Of a stretch of DNA of 64,000 nucleotides, positions 15,698 through 24,140 are shown piece after piece. Source of the DNA: Tritonibacter multivorans (GTDB taxonomy: Bacteria > Pseudomonadota > Alphaproteobacteria > Rhodobacterales > Rhodobacteraceae); NCBI RefSeq assembly GCF_001458415.1, contig NZ_CYSD01000037.1, positions 2,501 to 66,500 of the forward strand, in the 5' to 3' direction. How positions within the stretch are numbered: position 1 is the first letter of the stretch; each line of letters opens with the position of its first letter. A model generated the notes under the pieces. That model had not been told where the DNA came from, did not search any database, and saw nothing but the letters and a program-made list of their open reading frames with translations. The position numbers and the translations under genes are program-made.

Positions 15698-17371
15698 TCG
15701 GCCCACCTGACGGCAGATCAGGATCACCGGCAGCAGCCCCACCGCCATAATCACCAGCGACGGCACCGCCGCGCCCTCCAGCCGTTCGTCCGCCGCCAGC
15801 CGATGCGCCTGCACCGCCAGCGTGTCAAAGTTGAAAGGCCGCAGGATCAGCGTCGCGGGCAGCTCTTTCATCACGTCGACAAAGACAATCAACAGGCCGG
15901 TCAGCAGGCTGGGCGTCAGGATCGGCAGGTGAATGCGGCGCAACATGCCAAAGGGGCTTTGCCCCAGCGACCGCGCGGCGGCATCCATATTGGCATGGAC
16001 CGTCGACTGGCCGCCTTCGTAGGCCCCCAGCGCCGCCGCCATAAACCGCACCACATAGGCCATCACCAACAGCCAGATCGACCCGGTGATCAACAGCCCC
16101 GTGCGGATGCCAAACTGTTCGCGCATAAAGGCATCAAGCGCATTGTCAAATGTCGCAAAGGGCACGATCAGCCCCACCGCAATCACGCCCCCCGGCACCG
16201 CATAGCCCAGCCGCGACAGGTAATTTGCCATGCCCGAAATCCGGCCCGGCCGCAGACGTTGATAAAACCCAAGGCAGACCGCCGCGCCCAAAGTGATCAG
16301 GGCTGCAAGCCCCGCCAAGGTCACTGAATTTTGCAGAAAGGCGATATAGCGTCGGCTCAGCAGATCCTGCTCGCTTTCCAACCCCATCAGCGCCAAGGCT
16401 GCCAGCGGCACAAGGAACCCCAGCAAAACCGGCACCGCACAGAGCGCCACAGCCCCCCCTGCGGCAATCCCCTTCAGTTCTGCCGGGGCCATGCCGTCAT
16501 GGCGTTTGCCCGCATGGTGATACCGCGCCCGTCCCCGGCTGACCCGTTCGGCGACCGCCAGCAACAAGGCAAAGCTCAGCAGACACAGCGCCAGCTGCGC
16601 CGCACCCGCCCGGTCGCCCATGGAAAACCAGCTGGTGTAGATGCCCGTGGCAAAGGTCTGCACGCCGAAATAGGACACCGTGCCGTAATCCGCGATGGTC
16701 TCCATCACCGCCAGCAACACGCCCGAGGCCACCGCCGGGCGCGCCATCGGCAGGCTCACCCGCCAGAACGCGCGCCAGCTGTTGTCGCCCAGCGCCCGCG
16801 CCGCCAGAAAGGCCGAGGCGCTTTGTTGCAGAAACGCCGCCCGCGCCAGCAGATAGACATAGGGGTAGAGCACCAAAATCAGCATGATCGCGGCGCCGCC
16901 AAGCGATCGGATCTCGGGGAACCAGTAATCGCGCGGCCCCCAGCCCGTCACATTGCGCAGGGTGGTCTGCACAATGCCCGGATGATCCAAAAGGAAGGTA
17001 TAGGCATAGGCCAGCACATAGGCCGGAAAGGCCAAGGGCAGCACCAGCGCCACCTCGAACAGCCGCCGCCCCGGAAAGTCGCACATCGTCACCAGCCAGG
17101 CCGCACCAACCCCGATCAGCAGAGTGCCAAAGGCCACCAGCAGCACAAGGTAAAGCGTGGTCAGCGAATACTCCGGCAGCACGGTCGCGGCCAGATGGCT
17201 GATCGTATCGGTGCCACCTGTCAGCGCCGCGATGGCCACAGCGACCATCGGCAACAAACAGGCCAGCGCCACGCCCCAAGCGACGCCTGCAAACACACGG
17301 CTCCCCTGCCGCTGAGCCCGTTTCGACGTGCGGTTGGGTTTCAAAGCGGTGGATGGGCTGGTCTCGGTCAT
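15680..17371 (-). CDS. iron(III) ABC transporter permease, fused two-domain type
   Basis: This FbpB/SfuB-like permease of 563 residues has two binding-protein-dependent transport domains in tandem, each about six helices. The EAA-like loops that contact the ATPase are AARALGDNSWRAFWRVSLPMA and AARSLGQSPFGMLRRIHLPI (first shown in part). It should work with the binding protein at 12941-13954. No ATP-binding subunit is found in the window, so the ATPase must be encoded elsewhere. No clear ribosome site precedes the ATG, and the promoter candidate leaves almost no leader. Confidence 0.9.
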   Translation of the reverse strand: MTETSPSTALKPNRTSKRAQRQGSRVFAGVAWGVALACLLPMVAVAIAALTGGTDTISHLAATVLPEYSLTTLYLVLLVAFGTLLIGVGAAWLVTMCDFPGRRLFEVALVLPLAFPAYVLAYAYTFLLDHPGIVQTTLRNVTGWGPRDYWFPEIRSLGGAAIMLILVLYPYVYLLARAAFLQQSASAFLAARALGDNSWRAFWRVSLPMARPAVASGVLLAVMETIADYGTVSYFGVQTFATGIYTSWFSMGDRAGAAQLALCLLSFALLLAVAERVSRGRARYHHAGKRHDGMAPAELKGIAAGGAVALCAVPVLLGFLVPLAALALMGLESEQDLLSRRYIAFLQNSVTLAGLAALITLGAAVCLGFYQRLRPGRISGMANYLSRLGYAVPGGVIAVGLIVPFATFDNALDAFMREQFGIRTGLLITGSIWLLVMAYVVRFMAAALGAYEGGQSTVHANMDAAARSLGQSPFGMLRRIHLPILTPSLLTGLLIVFVDVMKELPATLILRPFNFDTLAVQAHRLAADERLEGAAVPSLVIMAVGLLPVILICRQVGRQANRR

Positions 17372-17380
17372 GTCTCAGGG

Positions 17381-17409
17381 GTGATAAAGCGCAGTTGACC
17401 CTGTCTCAA
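17381..17409 (-). promoter_or_regulatory. possible promoter of the iron permease
   Basis: On the minus strand TTGAGA (17409-17404), spacer 17, TATCAC (17386-17381). Start would be near 17374, three bases before the ATG, implying a nearly leaderless message, in keeping with the lack of a ribosome site. Confidence 0.35.
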
Positions 17410-17492
17410 CGATTTTAGTCGGGATTGCCAGCGGAAAGACGACACCCGCCGGTGAAAGCCTTTCGCGCACTGCCCTACGGGGCACGAAAATA

Positions 17493-17515
17493 CCCGCCCA
17501 GACTGGCTGGACGGG
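17493..17515 (-). terminator. probable terminator of the Liv/CoA-ligase operon
   Basis: CCCGCCCAG (17493-17501) and CTGGACGGG (17507-17515) pair with one mismatch. On the minus strand TATTTTCG follows. It lies 22 bases after the stop of the last gene of the operon. Confidence 0.5.
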
Positions 17516-17537
17516 CGTATAATCGGACCTTACAGGC

Positions 17538-18755
17538 TCAGTCGTAACTGCGCTGGTCTTCGATCACCAAACCGTCCTTCGGCAGGCTGCCCGGTGCCAC
17601 CACAGACACCGCGCCCTTCAGCTTCAGTACGTCCATCACCGACCGGGCATAGCTGATCTCATCCCCGCCCGTTGCTTCGATCTGGACGCGCATCACGTCC
17701 ATTTCCCCCTCGCGACTGGCAATGACGCGGGCTTTGACGATCTCGTCGTGGCGGTCGACCAGCTGCGCCACCTGTTCGGGGCGGACAAACATGCCCTTGA
17801 TCTTGGTGGTCTGGTCCGCACGGCCCATCCAACCCTTGATGCGGGTGTTGGTCCGGCCACAGGGGGATGTGCCCTCCATCACCGCGCTGAGGTCACCGGT
17901 GGCAAACCGAATGAGCGGGTAATCCGGGTTCAGTGTCGTCACCACAACCTCGCCCACCTCACCGGGTGCCACGGGCGTGCCGGTGCCGGGGGTGACAATT
18001 TCGACGATGACATGTTCATCGACAATCATCCCCTCCATCGCAGCACTTTCATAGGCGATATTGCCCAGATCCGCCGTCGCATAACACTGCAGGCAGGAAA
18101 TGCCGCGATCAGCGTATTCCTGACGCAAGCTCGGGAACAGCGCGCCACCGCCCACAGCGGCCTTTTTGAACCCCAGCTGCACGCCCATCGCGTCGGCTTT
18201 GTCCAAAATCACCTTCAGATAATCCGGCGTCCCGGCATAAGCTGTGGCGCCAACATCGCGCGCCGCTGTCACCTGCAGCTCGGTCTGGCCGGTGCCCGCA
18301 GGCAGCACCGCTGCCCCCACAGCGCGCGCGCCGTTTTCAAAGATCATCCCCGCAGGCGTCAGGTGATAGCCAAAGCAGTTCTGCACCACATCGCCTGCGC
18401 CAACCCCGGCCGCATGCAGAAACCGCCCCATGCGCCACCAGTCCTGATCCACCCCACCGGGTTCATAGATCGGCCCCGGCGACTGAAAGATATGCGCAAA
18501 ACCCGAGGCGGGTTTCACGGTGAACCCGCCAAAGGGCGGATGCAGCTTCTGCGCCGTGGTCAGGTCAGACTTGCGCAAGACCGGCAGCGCCGCCAGTGCG
18601 GCAACCGAGGTCACCGCTGCCGGGTCCACCCCCCGCAGATGCGCGGCAAAGCCGGGAGCGGTCAGGGCACGGGCGATCTGTTCGGGCAGGGTACGCCCCA
18701 GATCGGCAGCGCGTTCATCACTCGAGCGGGTTTCCAGTTTGTCGAAATAGGTCAT
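17538..18755 (-). CDS. phenylacetate-CoA-ligase-like AMP-forming enzyme
   Basis: This 405-residue adenylate-forming enzyme has PaaK-family features: FQSPGPIYEPGG replaces the usual SSGTTG nucleotide loop, followed by CYATADLGNIAYES, the YPLIRFATGD motif and KGMFVRPEQV near the C-terminal hinge. It should activate a carboxylic acid to its CoA thioester, but the substrate is unknown and the altered first motif argues against assuming phenylacetate. It is the last gene of the transporter operon, 15 bases after livF. A GGGGAGGG site precedes the ATG. Confidence 0.85.
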   Translation of the reverse strand: MTYFDKLETRSSDERAADLGRTLPEQIARALTAPGFAAHLRGVDPAAVTSVAALAALPVLRKSDLTTAQKLHPPFGGFTVKPASGFAHIFQSPGPIYEPGGVDQDWWRMGRFLHAAGVGAGDVVQNCFGYHLTPAGMIFENGARAVGAAVLPAGTGQTELQVTAARDVGATAYAGTPDYLKVILDKADAMGVQLGFKKAAVGGGALFPSLRQEYADRGISCLQCYATADLGNIAYESAAMEGMIVDEHVIVEIVTPGTGTPVAPGEVGEVVVTTLNPDYPLIRFATGDLSAVMEGTSPCGRTNTRIKGWMGRADQTTKIKGMFVRPEQVAQLVDRHDEIVKARVIASREGEMDVMRVQIEATGGDEISYARSVMDVLKLKGAVSVVAPGSLPKDGLVIEDQRSYD

Positions 18756-18770
18756 GTTCTCGCCCTCCCC

Positions 18771-19610
18771 TCAGCTCAACCACCGTTTGCGGCGGCGGTA
18801 GGACCGCACATCGCGAAAGCTCTTGCGCCCTTCCTCGGACATGCCGAGGTAAAATTCCTTCACATCCGGGTTCTCGCGCAGCTCGGCTGCGGGGCCGTCC
18901 ATCACCACGCGACCCGATTCCAGAATGTAGCCGTAATGCGCATAGCGCAGCGCCACATTGGTGTTCTGTTCCGCCAAGAGGAAGGTCACGCCCTCCTGTT
19001 CATTGATCGACTTCACGATCTCAAAAATCTGTTCCACAAGCTGCGGGGCCAGCCCCATCGACGGCTCGTCCAGCAGGATCGTTTCGGGGCGGCTCATCAG
19101 GGCGCGGCCCATGGCGACCATCTGCTGTTCCCCGCCCGAGGTATAGCCTGCCTGTGACTTGCGCCGTTCTTTGAGGCGCGGGAAATAGTTATAGACCATC
19201 TCAAGATCAGCCTGAATATTCGCGCCACTGTCGCTGCGCGTATAAGCGCCGGTCAGCAGGTTTTCTTCGACCGTCAGATGTTCAAAACAATGGCGGCCTT
19301 CCATCACCTGAATGACGCCTTTCTTCACCAGATCTGCGGGGTCCTGCGCATGCACATCCGACCCACGATAACGGATCGACCCTTTGGTGACCTCGCCGCG
19401 TTCGGACAGCAGCAGATTGGAAATCGCCTTCAGCGTTGTGGTCTTGCCCGCGCCATTGCCGCCCAAAAGGGCCGTAATCCCACCCTTTGGCACGTTTAGG
19501 CTGACGCCTTTCAACACAAGGATCACATGGTTGTAGATCACTTCGATATTGTTGACCTCAAGCAGGGTATCCGCCTGCACGTCCCCGTCAGAATTGGCCG
19601 CATCCAGCAT
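18771..19610 (-). CDS. livF: Liv-type ABC transporter ATP-binding protein (LivF-like)
   Basis: This is one of two ATPases that energise the transporter. The 279-residue protein has Walker A GGNGAGKTT, a variant signature YTSGGEQQMVAMGRAL, Walker B ILLDEPSMG and the H-loop replaced by the LLAEQN typical of LivF. The C-terminus is extended and basic (RSYRRRKRWLS). It lies between the binding protein and the CoA ligase. Family position is clear; the amino-acid name is inherited and the real substrate is probably a carboxylic acid. Confidence 0.92.
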   Translation of the reverse strand: MLDAANSDGDVQADTLLEVNNIEVIYNHVILVLKGVSLNVPKGGITALLGGNGAGKTTTLKAISNLLLSERGEVTKGSIRYRGSDVHAQDPADLVKKGVIQVMEGRHCFEHLTVEENLLTGAYTRSDSGANIQADLEMVYNYFPRLKERRKSQAGYTSGGEQQMVAMGRALMSRPETILLDEPSMGLAPQLVEQIFEIVKSINEQEGVTFLLAEQNTNVALRYAHYGYILESGRVVMDGPAAELRENPDVKEFYLGMSEEGRKSFRDVRSYRRRKRWLS

Positions 19611-19676
19611 CTGGTTTGTCCTTCATATCCAAAGGGTGCGGCGACTGCCCGCCGCACCAAATCGCCTCAGCGCAGC

Positions 19677-20960
19677 TTAGTTGCAGCGTTCCGCGATATT
19701 GTTTTCCGCCGCATAGGCGCCCGAGTCCTCGGCCACCAGCGTACCGATCACCTCGCCATCGGTGGCGCCAAAGTCGGAAATCAGCGACCAGGTCTGGCTG
19801 GAGGCATCCCACTGCGTCATGCCCACAAGGCCGGGGCCGCCGTGGTTTTCACAGGACACATCAAAGGACGGGCCAAAGTTCGGCATGCCCAGCGCGGCCA
19901 TCTTTTCCTCGTTGATGACCAGCGCTTCCATCCCGTCGCGCATCATCGCACCGGTGATGTCAGCAGTGCCGTGGATGTCCTGCGCGGTCTTTGCGGCCTC
20001 AACCGCCAGCATCGCTGCGTACATGCCGCGATTGTACAGAACCTTGCCGACATTATCGCCCGCACCCGCGGCCTTGCCTGCGTCCACGACATATTTCTGC
20101 ATGTCGTCAAACACCGGGAAATCGCTGCCCACATTGTGGAAGGTCACGGATTTATAGCCATTGGCCTTGTCGCCTGCGGCCATCACGTCATGTTCCGCAC
20201 CGGACCACCAGACCCCGATGAAGTTCTCCATCGGAAAACGGATGTTTGCGGCTTCTTGGATGGCCACCTGGTTCATCACACCCCAGCCCCACATGACAAC
20301 ATTGTCAGGGCGGTCACGGCGGATCTGCAGCCACTGGGATTTCTGCTCCTGACCGGGGTGATCCACGGGCAGCAGTTTCAGCTCAAACCCGTGTTTCGCA
20401 GACAGCTCTTCCAGCGTGCGGATCGGCTCTTTGCCATAGGCAGAGTTGTGATACAGCAGCGCGATTTTCTTGCCCTTGATATCGCCGCCATTGATCTCCA
20501 GCAGGTGGTTGATCACGCCGGATGCGCCGTTCCAATAGTTCGCCGGATAGTTGAACACATGGCTGAACACCTTGCCGTTTGCAGCCGAGGTCCGACCATA
20601 GCCCATCGTGTGCAGCGGGATGTCATCAGCGGTCACTTTGGGGATCAGCTGATAGGTGATGCCGGTGGACAGCGGTTGATAGATCAGCGCGCCTTCGCCT
20701 TTGGTGGCCTCATAGCATTCCACACCTTTCTCGGTGTTATAGCCGGTCTCGCATTCGACCACGCGCGCCTTCACGCCGCCAATGCCGCCGTCGCGTTCAT
20801 TCACCAGGGTGAAATAGTCGTTGTAGCCATCCGAGAACGGGATACCGCCCGCCGCATAGGGGCCTGTGCGATAGCTCAGATCCGGGAATACCAGATCGGC
20901 CATAGCCGGGCCGGCGGCCAAAAGCGCGCCAAGCGCCACTGTTGTAAGCTTCGTCTTCAT
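19677..20960 (-). CDS. Liv-type ABC transporter periplasmic binding protein
   Basis: The 427-residue product has a signal peptide (MKTKLTTVALGALLAAGPAMA) and a type-I periplasmic binding fold (Peripla_BP_6), with two lobes visible by KIALLYHNSAYGKEP and NVVMWGWGVMNQ. It selects the substrate. It is longer than LivJ and of the class found with acyl-CoA synthetases; a small organic acid is likely. AGGGAGGAA precedes ATG 20960. A strong hairpin in the gap upstream may raise the amount of this mRNA relative to livM. Confidence 0.9.
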   Translation of the reverse strand: MKTKLTTVALGALLAAGPAMADLVFPDLSYRTGPYAAGGIPFSDGYNDYFTLVNERDGGIGGVKARVVECETGYNTEKGVECYEATKGEGALIYQPLSTGITYQLIPKVTADDIPLHTMGYGRTSAANGKVFSHVFNYPANYWNGASGVINHLLEINGGDIKGKKIALLYHNSAYGKEPIRTLEELSAKHGFELKLLPVDHPGQEQKSQWLQIRRDRPDNVVMWGWGVMNQVAIQEAANIRFPMENFIGVWWSGAEHDVMAAGDKANGYKSVTFHNVGSDFPVFDDMQKYVVDAGKAAGAGDNVGKVLYNRGMYAAMLAVEAAKTAQDIHGTADITGAMMRDGMEALVINEEKMAALGMPNFGPSFDVSCENHGGPGLVGMTQWDASSQTWSLISDFGATDGEVIGTLVAEDSGAYAAENNIAERCN

Positions 20961-21040
20961 CACTTTTCTTCCTCCCTTAAAATACTCCGACGGCTCTTGC
21001 CTGTGTCGCTTCCGCCTATTGTCTTGTCTGCCTTTCCTAT

Positions 21041-21072
21041 GGCTGGGGGTGCTCCTCACTTCACCCCCAGCC
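21041..21072 (-). other. intercistronic hairpin between livM and the binding-protein gene
   Basis: GGCTGGGGGTG (21041-21051) and CACCCCCAGCC (21062-21072) form an 11-bp perfect stem with a 10-base loop. No T tract follows in the direction of transcription. It may shield the 5' side of the binding-protein message or attenuate. Confidence 0.55.
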
Positions 21073-21086
21073 CGCTGGCCGATCCC

Positions 21087-22163
21087 CTAGTGGGGGAAAG
21101 GCCAGAGTCTCAGTTTTTCTTTTGCCACCCGCCACAGTTGGGCCAGCCCATGGGGCTCCAGGATCAGGAAGGTGACAATCAACGCGCCGACGATGACCAG
21201 CTGGAAATGCGCCACAATATCGGTGGGCCAGCCCAGCACATCGACGCCCACGACCTTCAGCACCACCGGCAGCAGCACCAGAAACGCCGCGCCCGCAAAG
21301 CTGCCAAAGATCGACCCAAGCCCGCCAATGATGATCATGAACAGCACAAGGAATGATTTGTTGATTCCGAACGCCTCGCCCACTTCCACCGCACCCAGAT
21401 AGACCGAGAAGAACAGCGCCCCCGAGACCCCGATAAAGAACCCCGACACCCCAAAGGCCGACAGTTTCGCCTTCAGCGGGTTCACCCCGATGATTTCAGC
21501 GGCAATATCCATATCGCGGATCGCCATCCATTTGCGCCCCTGCGTGCCGCGCGTCAGATTGCGGGCAATCACGGCACAGCCGGTCAGGAAAATCAGGCAG
21601 AACAGATAGGTCGCCCAGGCCTGCGCATTGGGGCCGGTGATCAGAATGCCAAAGGTATCCCGCTCGGGCGCATTGATCTGGCCCGAGGCCGAATAGTTGT
21701 AAAACCAAGGCACCCGATTGAACAGCCAGACCAGAAAGAACTGCGCCGCCAGCGTCGCCACCGCAAGGTAGAACCCCTTGATCCGCAAGCTTGGCAGGCC
21801 AAACAGAATGCAGACCAGCCCGGTGATGCCCCCCGCCAGAACCACATGGATGAACATGGACACCTCGGGAAAAGCGGTCATCAGCTTGTAGCAGGCATAG
21901 GCCCCCACCGCCATGAACCCGCCGGTGCCAAGGCTCACCTGCCCGCAGTAGCCCACCAGAATGTTCAGCCCGATCGCTGCAATCGAATAGATCAGGAACG
22001 GCAGCAGAATGGCATTGGCCCAATAGTCATTGATGACAAAAGGGATGATGCCAAAGGCCACCGCCAGCACCGCATAATACCGATACCGGTCAAACCGGAT
22101 CGGAAAGGTCTGGCTGTCCGCCTCATAGGAGAGTTTGAAATCCCCGGCCTCACGGTAGAACAT
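21087..22163 (-). CDS. livM: Liv-type ABC transporter permease (LivM-like)
   Basis: The 358-residue membrane protein has about ten hydrophobic segments and the LivM core GYCGQVSLGTGGFMAVGAYA and LPSLRIKGFYLAVATLAAQFF (given in part). With LivH it forms the channel. Its start is one base after the stop of the 96-residue membrane protein, so translation is probably coupled. The N-terminal about 30 residues are cytoplasmic and charged, longer than in LivM of E. coli. Confidence 0.92.
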   Translation of the reverse strand: MFYREAGDFKLSYEADSQTFPIRFDRYRYYAVLAVAFGIIPFVINDYWANAILLPFLIYSIAAIGLNILVGYCGQVSLGTGGFMAVGAYACYKLMTAFPEVSMFIHVVLAGGITGLVCILFGLPSLRIKGFYLAVATLAAQFFLVWLFNRVPWFYNYSASGQINAPERDTFGILITGPNAQAWATYLFCLIFLTGCAVIARNLTRGTQGRKWMAIRDMDIAAEIIGVNPLKAKLSAFGVSGFFIGVSGALFFSVYLGAVEVGEAFGINKSFLVLFMIIIGGLGSIFGSFAGAAFLVLLPVVLKVVGVDVLGWPTDIVAHFQLVIVGALIVTFLILEPHGLAQLWRVAKEKLRLWPFPH

Positions 22164-22164
22164 C

Positions 22165-22455
22165 CTATGCCCCCTTCACTGTCTTGGAATTGCGTAACTC
22201 TGCGCCCCACTGCGCCTGCGCTGCATCGCGGGCCTCTTTCGTGGTGCGGTTGGATGATTTGGCATAGCCCGAGCGTTCGGAAATCCGCACCAATTTCAGA
22301 TAGGCAAGGATCCCGGCAAACAGACCCGCCGCCGCCAGAAGGGCGGCAATGGTCACCTGCGCCGGGCTATAGCTCTCTCCGGTCAGCGCCAGATAGCCAA
22401 AGGCCCAAAACCCGGACCAGGCAATGACATTCAGGATTGCGATCAGCTTTGGCAT
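22165..22455 (-). CDS. two-helix membrane protein of unknown function cotranscribed with livM
   Basis: The 96-residue product has two hydrophobic segments (about residues 4-25 and 33-53) and a charged C-terminal tail rich in Arg, Lys and Ala. GGGGGGA precedes the ATG, and the stop is one base from the livM start, so the pair is almost certainly translated together. No domain is recognised. The tight coupling suggests an accessory subunit of the transporter. I am sure it is a gene but not of its role. Confidence 0.8.
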   Translation of the reverse strand: MPKLIAILNVIAWSGFWAFGYLALTGESYSPAQVTIAALLAAAGLFAGILAYLKLVRISERSGYAKSSNRTTKEARDAAQAQWGAELRNSKTVKGA

Positions 22456-22575
22456 ACGCGGTCCCCCCAGTGCATGGTTATCGGCGCGTTTACCCTTTGT
22501 TTAGAAATCCGGCTTTTGCCACATTTCGCCCCAATCCCTTTGTCACCCTTGCGTTGGGAAAAGTGAGTGGGAAAC

Positions 22576-23109
22576 ATGACAGCAATGTTGCAAGAGATGC
22601 GCAGGCTCGAAGCTGCGCGCAGCCGGGGAGAGATCACCCCCGCACAATACAATGACATCCGGCGCCGGTTGTTGAACGCCGTGGAAGAGGCCCAAGTGGC
22701 CGATTCACAAATCGGCGGGCAGCGTCGCGCCCCCCGCGGCGTTGCGCCCAACGTCGCAGGCGCGCCGGGCGCACGACAGCGCGGGGCCGCAACCGCCCGC
22801 CCCGGCGCGACCGCCAGCGGGGCGCGTGCGGCAACTGCCGCAGGACCACGCATGAACATCTGGGGGCTCGTTGTGGTTCTGGTGGGGCTCGCCACTTTGG
22901 CGACGCTGCTCTTGGGCTTTGTGCTCGGGGATTTCACCATCGCCTTGACCCTGGCCGTCACCGTCTGTGCCGCGCTGATGGTGGCCGGTGCCAAAACCAT
23001 CTTTGCACAGGACGCCGCCAAAGCTGCAGCACTTGAACTGCGCGCCCGGGCCATCCGCGAGGCGCAGGCCAAGGCCGCAAAGGGTGCAGAAGGCGCAGAA
23101 CCCGCATAA
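22576..23109 (+). CDS. SHOCT-like two-helix membrane protein, opposite strand inside the transporter cluster
   Basis: The 177-residue protein starts with a helix-turn-helix-like segment resembling a SHOCT domain (LEAARSRGEITPAQYNDIRR, residues about 10-30), then a long Ala/Arg/Gly-rich linker, two hydrophobic segments (about 95-117 and 120-143), and an Ala-rich helical tail. ATG 22576 follows GTGGGAAAC; an in-frame GTG nine bases earlier is the alternative. It interrupts the minus-strand cluster: convergent with livH (18 bases) and divergent from the 96-residue gene. Role unknown. Confidence 0.75.
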   Translation: MTAMLQEMRRLEAARSRGEITPAQYNDIRRRLLNAVEEAQVADSQIGGQRRAPRGVAPNVAGAPGARQRGAATARPGATASGARAATAAGPRMNIWGLVVVLVGLATLATLLLGFVLGDFTIALTLAVTVCAALMVAGAKTIFAQDAAKAAALELRARAIREAQAKAAKGAEGAEPA

Positions 23110-23127
23110 TACCTTTGGGGAGAGAGG

Positions 23128-24114
23128 TCAGACCCGTTCAATGATCTTCTCCCCAAACAGCCCCTGCGGGCGGAACACCAGAAACAACAGCGCCAGCACG
23201 TAGGCAAACCAGTTCTCGGTCGCGCCGCCGACCAAGGGGCCAATCAGGAACTCAAAGAGTTTCTCGCCCACGCCAATGATCAGCCCGCCGACAATCGCGC
23301 CGGGGATCGAGGTAAAGCCCCCCAGCATCAGAACCGGCAGCGCCTTCAGCGCAATCAGCGACAGCGAAAACTGCACGCCCGATTTTGTGCCCCACATGAT
23401 GCCCGCAACCAGCGCAACAAAGCCCGCAACCGACCAGACCAGCACCCAGATAAAGTTCAGCGAAATGCCAACCGACAGCGCCGCCTGATGGTCATCGGCC
23501 ACCGCCCGCATGGCGCGGCCCTGTTTGGTGTATTGCGAAAACAGCACCAGCCCGGCGACCAGAAGGGCTGCAATCACGGTTGCGACAATGTCCAGATTGT
23601 CGATGAAAAACCCGTAGCCAAAGATCCCGAATGTCGTCTCATCGATCCAGATGTTGATGCCCTGCGGCAGACCCACATCCAGCGTCTTGATCTCGGACCC
23701 CCACATCAGGTCGGCGACACCCTCAAGGAAATAGGCCAGACCAATGGTCGCCATAAACAGGATGATCGGCTCTTGGCCCACCAGATGGCGCATCACAATC
23801 ACCTGCACAGCCCAGGCAAAGCCCACCATGACCACCACGGTCATCAGGATCGCAAACAGCGCCGGAACGTTCCAGCCAAAGTGATGCACATGGGTGCCAA
23901 ACATCGCATTGATCAGATGCGCAAAGGGCACCTGCCCTTGCATGATCCCGACCAAGGTCATCGCCGCAAACAGCGCCATGACGCCTTGCGCATAATTGAA
24001 TATTCCCGACGCCTTGTAGATGAGGACAAAGCCCAACGCGACCAGCGCATACAAGACGCCCGCCATCAACCCATTGAGCGTCACCTCCATGGCAAAGATC
24101 AGCTGATCAGACAT
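23128..24114 (-). CDS. livH: Liv-type ABC transporter permease (LivH-like)
   Basis: The 328-residue membrane protein has eight or more hydrophobic segments and LivH motifs such as NGLMAGVLYALVALGFVLIY at the start, GRAMRAVADDHQAALSVGI (the loop facing the ATPase) and LGGFTSIPGAIVGGLIIG near the end. It pairs with LivM. AAAGAGGAGAAG precedes the ATG. It is third in the upstream half of the cluster, 26 bases after livG. Confidence 0.93.
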   Translation of the reverse strand: MSDQLIFAMEVTLNGLMAGVLYALVALGFVLIYKASGIFNYAQGVMALFAAMTLVGIMQGQVPFAHLINAMFGTHVHHFGWNVPALFAILMTVVVMVGFAWAVQVIVMRHLVGQEPIILFMATIGLAYFLEGVADLMWGSEIKTLDVGLPQGINIWIDETTFGIFGYGFFIDNLDIVATVIAALLVAGLVLFSQYTKQGRAMRAVADDHQAALSVGISLNFIWVLVWSVAGFVALVAGIMWGTKSGVQFSLSLIALKALPVLMLGGFTSIPGAIVGGLIIGVGEKLFEFLIGPLVGGATENWFAYVLALLFLVFRPQGLFGEKIIERV

Positions 24115-24140
24115 CGCTCTTCTCCTCTTTGATCCGCTGT

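Noticed and set aside
16331-17398. Long plus-strand frame opposite the iron permease
   Set aside because: Gln/Arg/His-rich shadow of a GC-rich membrane-protein gene; the minus frame has clear family motifs.
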